Source: DAIOEK01 sp963828285
Lineage (GTDB): Bacteria > Chloroflexota > Anaerolineae > Anaerolineales > Anaerolineaceae
NCBI GenBank assembly: GCA_963828285.1
Contig: CAWHEB010000002.1
Location: 620,001-684,000, forward strand
Length of the DNA: 64,000 bases
Direction: 5' to 3'
The position numbers and the translations under genes are program-made. The notes under the pieces were generated by a model. That model had not been told where the DNA came from. It did no database searches and worked only from the letters and a program-made list of their open reading frames with translations. This document shows positions 25,844-34,800 of this stretch, in pieces (the first letter of the stretch is position 1; each line of letters begins with the position of its first letter).

Positions 25844-26470
25844 ATGAAAAAGATCGGAAAAGTATTATTGGTTCTACTTGCACTTATTGTTTTGATGATT
25901 GTCTTATTGACCGCACTTGGACCTTGGATGGACCGTTTTGGGGCGACTCCTGAAGAGTTGACTGCCAGCCTCCCAGGTGATGATTTGGTAATCGATCCTC
26001 CCGTTAAATCCACGAGAGTGATCAGTATCAATGCTGCTCCTGAAGAGGTTTACCCATGGCTGGCTCAGATCGGTGCCGACCGCGGCGGTTTTTACAGCTA
26101 TACCTGGATCGATCACATGATCAATTGCAAACTCGTGGATGTCAACACGATCGTTCCCGAGTTGCAGGATCCACAAATCGGCGACGAAGTGAAGATGTGC
26201 CCGAATGAACCCGCTCCCCCGCCGTATGTCGTTGCCCTTGTCGAAAAAGATCATGCACTTGTCCTTGGGCATCAGGAAGCCGACAAATGGATGGAAACCT
26301 GGCAGATGGTTATTATTCCACAGACTGACGGTACTTCACGATTGGTCTTCCGTGGTCGAAGTCTGATGACTGGATTTCTCTGGAAAGTGATCCACCCCGG
26401 AGAGTTCCTCATGCAGTACGGTATGCTGAATGGAATCAAAGCCCGCGCGGAAAAGACATTCAAACCCTAA
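25844..26470 (+). CDS. SRPBCC (START-like) family protein with N-terminal membrane anchor
   Basis: 208 residues; ATG 25844 follows AGGAG. An N-terminal hydrophobic segment (VLLVLLALIVLMIVLLTALG) is a membrane anchor or uncleaved signal. Residues from about 60 onward fit the SRPBCC fold: INAAPEEVYPWLAQIGADRG is the typical first strand/helix, followed by a GDEV strand and a C-terminal helix. Such domains bind hydrophobic ligands. No ligand or enzyme role can be assigned. It is separated from neighbours by a terminator upstream and about 80 bp downstream. Confidence 0.85.
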   Translation: MKKIGKVLLVLLALIVLMIVLLTALGPWMDRFGATPEELTASLPGDDLVIDPPVKSTRVISINAAPEEVYPWLAQIGADRGGFYSYTWIDHMINCKLVDVNTIVPELQDPQIGDEVKMCPNEPAPPPYVVALVEKDHALVLGHQEADKWMETWQMVIIPQTDGTSRLVFRGRSLMTGFLWKVIHPGEFLMQYGMLNGIKARAEKTFKP

Positions 26471-26549
26471 TCTCATACTCAATATATTTACAACCATGCA
26501 TCCTCCCGAGACGTTTCAATGTATAATTCGATCATCTCACGGAGGATGT

Positions 26550-27215
26550 ATGGAAATCACATGGTACGGACATTCTTGTTTTCGTTTTTCAGATCGCGGT
26601 ATGGCAACGGTTGTAACCGATCCATATGATTCAGACATTGCAGGGTACGAACCCCTCAAATTGAAAGCTGATATTATCACCGTATCACACGATTCCCCCG
26701 GACATAATTATGTTTCTGCAGTAAAAGGCGAACCGAAAATTATCCGTGGTGCAGGGGAATATGAGATCGGTGGAGTTTTCATCACCGGCATCCAGACAGA
26801 TGGTGTCGGTAAGAAGAGTGAAAACGAGATTCGCAATTGCCTCTATGTCTTTGACTATTATGGTCTAAATATCGCCCATTTGGGAGATATGGCCAGAGTT
26901 CCTACACAGACGGAAGTCGAAGCGCTTGGACCTGTAAATATCGCTCTGGTCCCGGTTGGTAGTGGTGGTAGTCTGAACGCCGCTAAGGCAGCCGAAGTGA
27001 TCAGCCTGCTTGAACCTAGCATCGTAATTCCCATGCACTATGCGACATACGCAAGCAAACCGGAAAATTTGGAACCAATCAATAAATTTATCAAAGAGAT
27101 GGGATTATCCACAATCGAAACATTGCCATCCCTCAAAGTGACTTTATCTTCCCTGCCGGAAGAGACTCACGTATATACACTGGAGTATGATCATGCCAGA
27201 AATGGCTCCTCCTGA
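26550..27215 (+). CDS. MBL-fold metallohydrolase-like protein
   Basis: 221 residues from ATG 26550 (MEITWYGHSCFRFSDRGMAT), just after GGAGG; an ORF start 40 codons upstream runs into the previous gene and is rejected. The beginning WYGHSCFRF and the later HLGDM and IPMHYAT segments match UPF0173-like beta-lactamase-fold proteins. The usual HxHxDH metal motif appears as SHDSPGH, so the site is altered and activity is uncertain. The next gene overlaps its 3' end by 23 bp, and MutY follows, forming a small operon. Confidence 0.8.
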   Translation: MEITWYGHSCFRFSDRGMATVVTDPYDSDIAGYEPLKLKADIITVSHDSPGHNYVSAVKGEPKIIRGAGEYEIGGVFITGIQTDGVGKKSENEIRNCLYVFDYYGLNIAHLGDMARVPTQTEVEALGPVNIALVPVGSGGSLNAAKAAEVISLLEPSIVIPMHYATYASKPENLEPINKFIKEMGLSTIETLPSLKVTLSSLPEETHVYTLEYDHARNGSS

Positions 27216-27516
27216 AACCGCTAAATTATTAATGACCTGGGATATAGCCCCAAATCAAAACCAGGAATATTTTGAGTTCGTTGTCCGGGTATTCATCCCA
27301 GCCGTCCAAAACCTTGGTTTTGAGCTCCAGGAAGCCTGGGCAACTGCCTATGGTGAGCGTCCACAAATCCAGGTAGGTGCGGTGATGCCTGACATCCAGC
27401 AGATTATGCAGGTCCTCCGCTCACCTGAGTGGAAAGAACTGCACGAACAACTGCTTACGTTTGTGGTCGATTACCAACAGAAAATCGTTACCAACCGCAG
27501 CCGATTTCAGTTTTAA
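27193..27516 (+). CDS. Conserved hypothetical protein (small alpha/beta, possibly dimeric barrel)
   Basis: 107 residues from ATG 27193 (MPEMAPPETAKLLMTWDIAP); an ATG two codons earlier is too close to the GGAG. Sequence such as TWDIAPNQNQEYFEFVVRVF and QVGAVMPDIQQIMQVLRSPEW has the alternating pattern of small ferredoxin-like or dimeric alpha/beta-barrel proteins. It overlaps the MBL-fold gene and its TAA overlaps the mutY ATG (TAATG), so the three are translationally coupled. Function unknown. Confidence 0.65.
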   Translation: MPEMAPPETAKLLMTWDIAPNQNQEYFEFVVRVFIPAVQNLGFELQEAWATAYGERPQIQVGAVMPDIQQIMQVLRSPEWKELHEQLLTFVVDYQQKIVTNRSRFQF

Positions 27517-28604
27517 TGTCTACTGCTCCATCTACATCGGAACTGCTGCTCACCTGGTATTCGGTCAATAAGCGTGATTTGCCCTGGCGTAAATCGAAAG
27601 ATCCGTATCCCGTGTGGATTGCGGAAGCAATGCTGCAGCAAACCCGGGTTGAGACCGTTATCCCATACTACCTTCGTTGGTTTGAACTTTTCCCCGCAAT
27701 CGAAAAGCTGGCAAATTCCAGTCAGCAGCAAGTTCTGGCAGCCTGGGAAGGATTAGGCTACTATGCTCGTGCCAGGAATATTCACCGCACAGCTCAGATC
27801 ATAGTGAATGACCTGGATGGCTGTTTCCCAACCAATCAAAAAGAGCTGGAAAAACTTCCGGGGATTGGAAAAGCATCCGCTGCAGATTTGCTTTCCATTT
27901 GCTTCAACCAGGATCTTGCCGCTGTGGACGGGAATATCAAACGAATTCTCGCCCGGCTGTATGATTTGACTGAACCATCCAATTCAACATTGTTTAACCA
28001 GAAAGTGGATCGCCTGGCTGCAGATTTGATCATTCCTGGTAAAGCCGGCGATATCAATCAAGCCTGGATGGATCTGGGTGCACTGATCTGCACTCCCAAA
28101 AATCCTGATTGCCCGGCATGCCCGGTTGTTTCTGTCTGCCAGGCGAAACAGCTCGGAACCCAGATGATCCGCCCGGTAATGTCAGCAAAGCCTCAGATTC
28201 CACATGTCCAGGTAACCGCTGGAATCCTCTCACGTACGGATAATGGTCAAAAGGAATATTTGATTGCCAAAAGACAGCAGAATAAGCTCTTAGGCGGTAT
28301 GTGGGAATTCCCTGGAGGCAAGGTTAATGATGGTGAGACTCATAAAACCTGTCTGCAGCGGGAATTGAATGAGGAACTGGGAATTGATTGTTCCATTCTC
28401 GAAACTGTGGGTACGTATAACCACGCTTATACCCATTTTAAGGTAACCTTGCACGCATTTCATTGTGAGATTATCTCCGGCGTTCCCAAAAACCTGGATG
28501 CGGATGAAATTGCCTGGGTAAAAGTTGAGGATTTGGTTGGATTCCCGATGGGTAAGATCGATCGGATGATCAGCCAGGACTTATTGAAGAATGTACAGTA
28601 TTAA
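27516..28604 (+). CDS. mutY: A/G-specific adenine DNA glycosylase MutY with C-terminal Nudix domain
   Basis: 362 residues from ATG 27516. Removes adenine mispaired with 8-oxoguanine. Catalytic Glu37 lies in WIAEAMLQQT, the helix-hairpin-helix is LPGIGKASA, Asp138 is in VDGN, and the 4Fe-4S cysteines are Cys192, 199, 202 and 208 (C-X6-C-X2-C-X5-C). The C-terminal MutT-like domain has a complete Nudix box (GGKVNDGETHK...RELNEELGI), which recognises 8-oxoG. The start overlaps the preceding stop codon as TAATG. Length and motif spacing match the standard enzyme. Confidence 0.97.
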   Translation: MSTAPSTSELLLTWYSVNKRDLPWRKSKDPYPVWIAEAMLQQTRVETVIPYYLRWFELFPAIEKLANSSQQQVLAAWEGLGYYARARNIHRTAQIIVNDLDGCFPTNQKELEKLPGIGKASAADLLSICFNQDLAAVDGNIKRILARLYDLTEPSNSTLFNQKVDRLAADLIIPGKAGDINQAWMDLGALICTPKNPDCPACPVVSVCQAKQLGTQMIRPVMSAKPQIPHVQVTAGILSRTDNGQKEYLIAKRQQNKLLGGMWEFPGGKVNDGETHKTCLQRELNEELGIDCSILETVGTYNHAYTHFKVTLHAFHCEIISGVPKNLDADEIAWVKVEDLVGFPMGKIDRMISQDLLKNVQY

Positions 28605-28635
28605 CCATCCTCAGGATTCGTGCTAACCTGATAAT

Positions 28636-29298
28636 ATGTCTGAAGATGGTTTCTGCAAGAAACGCGAACAGATGATCCGCTGGCAAATAGAAAACCGGGG
28701 AGTGATCGACTCACTGGTCATCGAAGCCATCCGCGAAATCCCCAGGCATATTTTTGTTCCTGCCATTAACATCGAACAGGCATACGCCGATTTTCCCGTC
28801 CCGATTGGCTTTGGTCAGACTATTTCACAGCCATATATTGTCGCTTTGATGACTCTTCTTCTTCATTTGACAGGCAGCGAAAATGTATTGGAAATTGGAA
28901 CCGGGTGTGGATACCAGACCGCCATCCTGTCAAAATTATCCAAACAAGTGACCAGCCTCGAGATCATCCCCCAACTGGCAGATATTGCCAGGCAGCATTT
29001 ATCCACCCTTTTTATTAATAACGTAGAGATTATTACACAAGATGGCTCTGAAGGGTTTCCTGCAAAAGCACCCTATCAAGCAATCATGGTTACAGCCGCT
29101 CCTTTGGAAGTACCGCAAGCTTTGTTTAAACAACTTGATCGGAATGCTAGGATGGTCATCCCTGTTGGAGATCGTGATCGGCAGGTATTACAGGTATGGG
29201 AAAAATCCGAAAATGGTGAATTGTCTTGCCAGGAGATTTTCCCGGTTTCTTTTGTTCCGTTTCGTGGATCCGCGGGAATCGATAGTAACGAAAATTAG
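28636..29298 (+). CDS. pcm: Protein-L-isoaspartate O-methyltransferase
   Basis: 220 residues. Repairs isoaspartyl residues using SAM. Visible family motifs: RHIFVP, GFGQTISQPYIVALM (substrate and active-site loop), SAM motif I VLEIGTGCGYQTAIL, and the post-I acidic segment SLEIIPQLADIA. Length is typical. It starts 31 bp after mutY on the same strand, so co-transcription is likely. Cytoplasmic. Confidence 0.95.
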   Translation: MSEDGFCKKREQMIRWQIENRGVIDSLVIEAIREIPRHIFVPAINIEQAYADFPVPIGFGQTISQPYIVALMTLLLHLTGSENVLEIGTGCGYQTAILSKLSKQVTSLEIIPQLADIARQHLSTLFINNVEIITQDGSEGFPAKAPYQAIMVTAAPLEVPQALFKQLDRNARMVIPVGDRDRQVLQVWEKSENGELSCQEIFPVSFVPFRGSAGIDSNEN

Positions 29299-29379
29299 TT
29301 CTCACAGGATATCAACGCAACCTGCTCTCCAAAATTGGGTTATCACTTACATATACTTCTGACAGGACTTATTTCTCAA

Positions 29380-31002
29380 ATGAGCAATCATAATCAACTT
29401 CTTAATAATCTTAATGGCAATCAAACAGGAACTGCCCTTTTCTGGCACGGGGACGAGAAAGCTGCCGTAGGTGATGAAGCCGAAATGCTCCAGGTGCTAT
29501 CCCAATTGGATCAACCGGTGTTTGTAATTACACTTGATGAAAAATTCTTTCTGGTAAGTCATGGCGAATTTACAGAGTATCCGGGAGAATACGCTCTCAT
29601 ATTACGGGGTATCGTACCATCAATAACACCGGATTCACTTGGTGATACCGGATTCAAATCCACTTATGGAACTAAGTATGCTTGTTATGCCGGTGCGATG
29701 GCTAATGGGATATCTTCCGAGACCTTGGTGATTGCCATGGGTAAAGCTGGCATGATGGGATCCTTCGGAGCAGGTGGACTCATGCCTGAACGTATCGAGA
29801 AAGCCATCCAAACCATCCAGCAGGCATTACCGGAAGAGCCGTATGCATTTAACTTATTGAATAGCCCCAATGAACCGGCAATAGAAGCCAGGACAGTTGG
29901 TCTTTACATCAAATACAACATTCCCGTTGTTGAAGCTAGTGCCTATTTGACCATGTCGCAAAACCTGGTCTGGTATCGTGCTTCCGGACTTTCCCAAAAT
30001 GCGGATGGATCCATTAATATTTCCCATCATATTATTGCCAAGCTCTCCCGCAAAGAAGTAGCTAAACGATTCCTTGAACCTGCACCAGCAGAGATGCTTA
30101 ACCGCTTGGTTCAGGATGGATCGATCACAATTAAACAGGCAGAGCTCGCCCGGCTGGTTCCGATGGCTGATGACATTACAGTCGAAGCAGATTCAGGCGG
30201 TCACACAGATAATCGTCCGCTCGTCAGTGTTCTTCCAGCTATTTTACGAATGCGCGATGAATACCAGCAAAAATATCAATTTGCCATCCCTGTCCGGATA
30301 GGCGCCGGTGGAGGAATTGGTACCCCATCTTCGGTCGTGGGTGCTTTCGCAATGGGCGCTGCCTTTGTAGTCACCGGATCGATCAATCAATCTTGTGTGG
30401 AAAGCGGTGCATCAGAACACACCCGCAAGCTCCTGGCTCAGGCGGAGATGACCGATGTGGCCATGGCTCCCGCCAGCGATATGTTTGAAATGGGTGTCAA
30501 AGTTCAGGTTCTGAAACGCGGAACCATGTTTGCCATGCGGGCTCAAAAATTATTTGAGTTATATTCCCGTTATGAATCGCTGGATGAGATCCCCGCCGCA
30601 GAGCGGGAAAAACAGGAAAAAACAGTTTTCAAGACCACATTTGATGAGGTCTGGCAGGAATGTGAACGCTTCTTCGCGGAACGGGATCCCAGACAGATAG
30701 AACGGGCAAATCAGAATCCGAAGGATAAGATGGCGCTCATCTTCCGCTGGTATCTGGGACTCTCCTCACGATGGTCAAACCGGGGAGAACCAGGCCGCGA
30801 AATGGATTATCAGATCTGGTGCGGACCTTCCATGGGGGCATTCAATGACTGGGTCAAGAATACTCCTCTTGCAGATGTTGCTAACAGGAAGGTCGCTGCG
30901 ATTAATCTGGGTTTACTTGAGGGCGCAGCATTCTTGAGTAGGTTACGGATTCTCGAAGCTTATGGCTATCGATCTTCCATTAATCTTATCGAAAAACGAT
31001 AA
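29380..31002 (+). CDS. pfaD: PfaD-like enoyl reductase (2-nitropropane dioxygenase fold) for polyketide/polyunsaturated lipid synthesis
   Basis: 540 residues from ATG 29380 (MSNHNQLLNNLNGNQTGTAL); a TTG at 29335 gives 15 more. The FMN-dependent TIM-barrel reductase is recognised from FGAGGLMPERIEKAI, YAFNLLNSPNEPA, VEADSGGHTDNRPL, IGAGGGIGTPSSVVGAFAMG and the C-terminal KLFELYSRYESLDEIP, MDYQIWCGPSMGAFNDW segments, which are characteristic of PfaD. In PUFA synthases PfaD reduces the enoyl intermediate in trans. It converges on the phosphopantetheinyl transferase and synthase genes on the opposite strand and supplies the one reductive step missing from that synthase. Its ribosome binding site is weak. 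Confidence 0.93.
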   Translation: MSNHNQLLNNLNGNQTGTALFWHGDEKAAVGDEAEMLQVLSQLDQPVFVITLDEKFFLVSHGEFTEYPGEYALILRGIVPSITPDSLGDTGFKSTYGTKYACYAGAMANGISSETLVIAMGKAGMMGSFGAGGLMPERIEKAIQTIQQALPEEPYAFNLLNSPNEPAIEARTVGLYIKYNIPVVEASAYLTMSQNLVWYRASGLSQNADGSINISHHIIAKLSRKEVAKRFLEPAPAEMLNRLVQDGSITIKQAELARLVPMADDITVEADSGGHTDNRPLVSVLPAILRMRDEYQQKYQFAIPVRIGAGGGIGTPSSVVGAFAMGAAFVVTGSINQSCVESGASEHTRKLLAQAEMTDVAMAPASDMFEMGVKVQVLKRGTMFAMRAQKLFELYSRYESLDEIPAAEREKQEKTVFKTTFDEVWQECERFFAERDPRQIERANQNPKDKMALIFRWYLGLSSRWSNRGEPGREMDYQIWCGPSMGAFNDWVKNTPLADVANRKVAAINLGLLEGAAFLSRLRILEAYGYRSSINLIEKR

Positions 31003-31076
31003 TCTTTCAATATTTTGACCATCATTCATAGGAATAAAAAGAATAGATCATCCCATCCAGCTCTTCGATAGTCTTG

Positions 31077-31787
31077 TTAGAAGATGACCTCGGCTGGGAT
31101 GATATCTATATGAGCAGCGTGGCTGATGGTGAAGACTGAATTTCCTGATACCTGCCAGAGGATATTGAATTGCTGCCCGCTTGGGGCATACCGTGCAGTA
31201 GCGTGTTTCCAGGCTTGTGAACCGGTTTCTTCGGAAGAGATCAATATATTTACATCCCTTGCTACCACCTGCATACCCAAACGCAAAGATTTCATCACGG
31301 CTTCCTTGGCAGACCAGATCAGGGAGATGATGAGCTGATCCTTGCCCGGATTACTGTAGATCAGCACCCGCTCTTGATGGGTGAAAAAATCTTCTAGAAA
31401 CGCAGGATCACGGGGTTCTACCTTTTCAACATCTACACCGGGAAGTAGTTCTTCGGATGGCGAATAAGCAGCAAATAGCATTCCTTGACTATGTGAAAGC
31501 GTGATCACGCCTGTGATCGGATTACCTGAGACGGTTGCAACCGGTGCGCCTGATTCATCCCGTATGATGATGATTTCATTCAGGGGACGTTGTTTTACAT
31601 CGGTGTATGTTGTTTGCAGCAACTTCTTGAGAAGGTATCTGCCTGCCAGCCATTCACGCCGGCGTTTATCAACTTTTAGTGTGCTATATTTTTCTTCCTC
31701 TTGTGGAGAGAGATCATCCGCACGGACGTTATGCAAAAGATCAATTTCGTTCTGAATTGTCCAAAATAAATCTGCAGATTTTTGCAT
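31077..31787 (-). CDS. 4'-phosphopantetheinyl transferase, Sfp type
   Basis: 236 residues. Transfers phosphopantetheine from CoA to carrier-protein domains. The two signature motifs are present: PGVDVEKVEPRD (Mg2+-binding GxDxE-like) and SLIWSAKEAVMKSLRLG (WxxKEAxxK). An N-terminal half with REWLAGRYLLKKLLQ fits the pseudo-dimeric Sfp fold. It lies 3' of the large synthase, separated by a strong terminator, so it may have its own promoter. It is the natural activator of the synthase's three carrier domains, which is notable because these carry Thr at the attachment site. Confidence 0.93.
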   Translation of the reverse strand: MQKSADLFWTIQNEIDLLHNVRADDLSPQEEEKYSTLKVDKRRREWLAGRYLLKKLLQTTYTDVKQRPLNEIIIIRDESGAPVATVSGNPITGVITLSHSQGMLFAAYSPSEELLPGVDVEKVEPRDPAFLEDFFTHQERVLIYSNPGKDQLIISLIWSAKEAVMKSLRLGMQVVARDVNILISSEETGSQAWKHATARYAPSGQQFNILWQVSGNSVFTISHAAHIDIIPAEVIF

Positions 31788-31809
31788 GATCCAAGTATAT
31801 ATTAAAAGT

Positions 31810-31842
31810 ATACAGGGATGGGAGAAGCTCCCATCCCTGTAT
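31810..31842 (-). terminator. Strong terminator after the synthase gene
   Basis: A perfect 15-bp stem (arms 31810-31824 and 31828-31842) around a 3-nt loop, followed on the minus strand by ACTTTTAAT. It separates the synthase from the phosphopantetheinyl transferase. Confidence 0.85.
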
Positions 31843-31856
31843 TTATATTAACTTGA

Positions 31857-34800
31857 TTAATTATCAGAGAGCAACTTAAGAGGTTCTAGCAGTTTGCTTT
31901 CCATGCTGTAAGGTAGGGGGGATGTGCGGTAGTTTTTCAACTCCAGATACACATTGCCTTTGCTATCGACCACCCTCGCATCGAAGCTGATCTGTCCATC
32001 CACTTCCACCGGACGCACTTCAGCGAAGATATCACTGCCATTGATCTCGGATTTGTATATGGTGAGATTTTCGATGGATTGTGGCAGCGCCAGGATCCCG
32101 GTATTTCCGGCTTCCCAGAGACCTGCAGTTTGGAAGCATAACTCTACCAGCAGCGGAGTATTTGCCTGCTGCTGACCTTCCTTGTTGAGCGGTAGCAGAC
32201 TTGCCCGTAGTTTTCCGAGTACATTCTTCCCGGAGCGCTGGACGCCATCCAATACCTGGAATGAAGGTCCATGAAAGTACACCTGATAGATGTCTTCCGG
32301 CGTTACTGACGGGCGATTCTTCCAGACCGGTTTATGCGCCTGATCGGCTTTTCCGACTGATTTGGTTTGTGTCAGGTTGACTGTACCCGAGAAGTGCAGG
32401 ACATGCTCAGGAGCACGGCTCTTCAATTCCATCTCGGATTCAAGGGTGACGTAGATCACCAATCCACGTGGTTCTCGAATGCCGTATGCCTTCCACAGGA
32501 TGTGGCGGGGCTGATTGCGGTAGAACTTGAACGGCGCCATGAAGTGAATATCTTCCAGATCTTTCACCTCGAACCCCTGTTTGGAGTCTGCGGCAAGAAC
32601 CGAAGCGATATGTTTGGCGGCAACGGCGAAGCCTTCAATCCCCATCACACCCGGTAGAACGGGGATACCGTTCAGAGAGTGATCTTTGAGGAATGCATGC
32701 TGGGTCGGATCCAGACGGGTTTCGAGTTCGGATACCTTCTTTAAGGGTGAAGCTGGTCAGGTGGCTGAGCATGGCGTGGATTGGATTGCCTTCTCGAAGC
32801 GCGTTATCCGCTTTTTCGGTCAGGATGCCAGTCTCTCTGGTTTTCCCTTCAAGGACACCCAATGATGCGGCTACGACCATCTCGCCGTTGAACTTGCTGC
32901 ACAATACCTCGCGGACTGTTGCAGCAGCCTGCCGCGGGTTCATCATGTCAATTCCTGCCATCTTCATCAATTGGGGAATATTTCCCCGGCTGGCCATGCC
33001 TACCTCGCCCCAGGCGCCCCAATCGATGGAAACGCACTGGATGTTCGGGTATTCAGTCGGTAGGGATGCTGCGATCTTGCTGAGTGCATCATTGGCAGCG
33101 GCGTAATCGCTCTGCCCGCTGTTGCCAAAGCGTCCGGCTACGGATGTGAACAGGACAACCGACTTGGGCAGCAGGCTCATGGATTCCATCGTCTTGAAGA
33201 GGTGGTAGAACCCGAGTACTTTGACATTCACGATCTGCTCAAACTCTCCGGCAGGTTTGCTTTCAAGCTTGCGGCTCTTTTCAACACCGGCTGCATGGAG
33301 CAAGACGTCTACTTTACCAGCTTCCTTCTGGACTGTTTCCAGAGCGGATTTTACTGACTCAACTTGGGTGACATCGCATTGAACGTAGGCAATCTTGCTT
33401 CCCATTTTATGGGTGGTAGCCATGAGATTCAGGGTTGCCGAAGCGCGTTCCAAAACCGCAATCATTTGCTCGGCTGCTGCGGGAGTTGCTTTTTCACCCT
33501 TATCTGCAAGTACCTTCATATATTTTGTACGGAGTGCATTTCGGTCGTCGCGAAGTAAAGCCAGGTCAGGATCAGATGCGGCTGGAAGAGCTGATCTCCC
33601 TAACAGATAAAAACTGGATTTCGCGGCCTTTGCCAGGTCGGTCACAACCGGTGCAATGATCCCGGCGCTTCCGCCGCTGATTACATACACATTACCGGTT
33701 GGGAGGGAGGTTGTGTCAGTTGTGTCAGTTGAGTCATTCCATTCACGCAGGATGGGCGAATATCTTACCCCGCCTTCGTAACTGACTTCTTCAACCACCG
33801 GGTCTGAAAGAGTCTCACTGATCAAGTGCTCAGATTCAACTGTGCAATCAGCTTTCCTTTCAAAATCCACCACCTTGACGAACAGGTTTTCCCGTTCTCT
33901 CGCCATGGCTTTGGTAAATCCGCTGACCAGACCGCCCAATGGATGGATGCCTGTATTCGAGAATCCATGTAAACCGCCCATACGGGTAGCTGACACCAGG
34001 AATTTCAGGTCAGGCAGTTGTTTGATCATTTCCTGGAAGGGCATCATCACAGAGTTGATCTGTGAACCAACCTGCTCGGATGTGTTGTTTTTAACTGAAC
34101 CCTTGAGGTTGGTCCCGGAGAGGAAGTACACACCCGTTAAAGCGGATTTGCTGTTCTCCTCAGCGGATACCTTGACTGCATCTGCGTTACTGCTTACGGC
34201 AACCTGGACACCCAATTTGGTTAATGCTTTCTTCATCGCGGCGGTTTGTTTGTCATCATCGCTGACGACTAAAACCCTTGCCGATGCGTCTAGGGTGATG
34301 TTGCTTGGTACACAGTATTCCACCCGCGGACGGATTGCCGGGACAGGAATCTGTCTGATGAGGCTGGTTTCCACTTCTGGTTCAGCAACAGCTTCCATCA
34401 TGGGTTCAACCACAACTTCTTTGGTCTCAGCGGGTTTGGAGTTATCCACAACAAAACCGATGACCTTATTCAATGTGTTGTAGTCCGACAACCGCAGATC
34501 CTCTTTACGCGGAATGCCGTAATTGGTGCGGATGGTGGCAAAAAGTTCTGCTTGTTTGACAGTGTCGATACCGAGATCTGCTTCGAGGTCGAGTTCGAGA
34601 TCTAGCATCTCAGCAGGGTAACCGGTCTTTTCGCTGACAACAGACAGTACGAAGGCTTTGATATCTTCGACGCCAGCGGAGAGGACCGCAACGGGTTCTG
34701 GCACAGCTACAACAGGCGCAACTTCTACTTTCACAGGTGCAACGATAACTGGCTTGGATGCGACAGCAGGTGCTGCGGATACCGCGGATGGAGCTGATGC

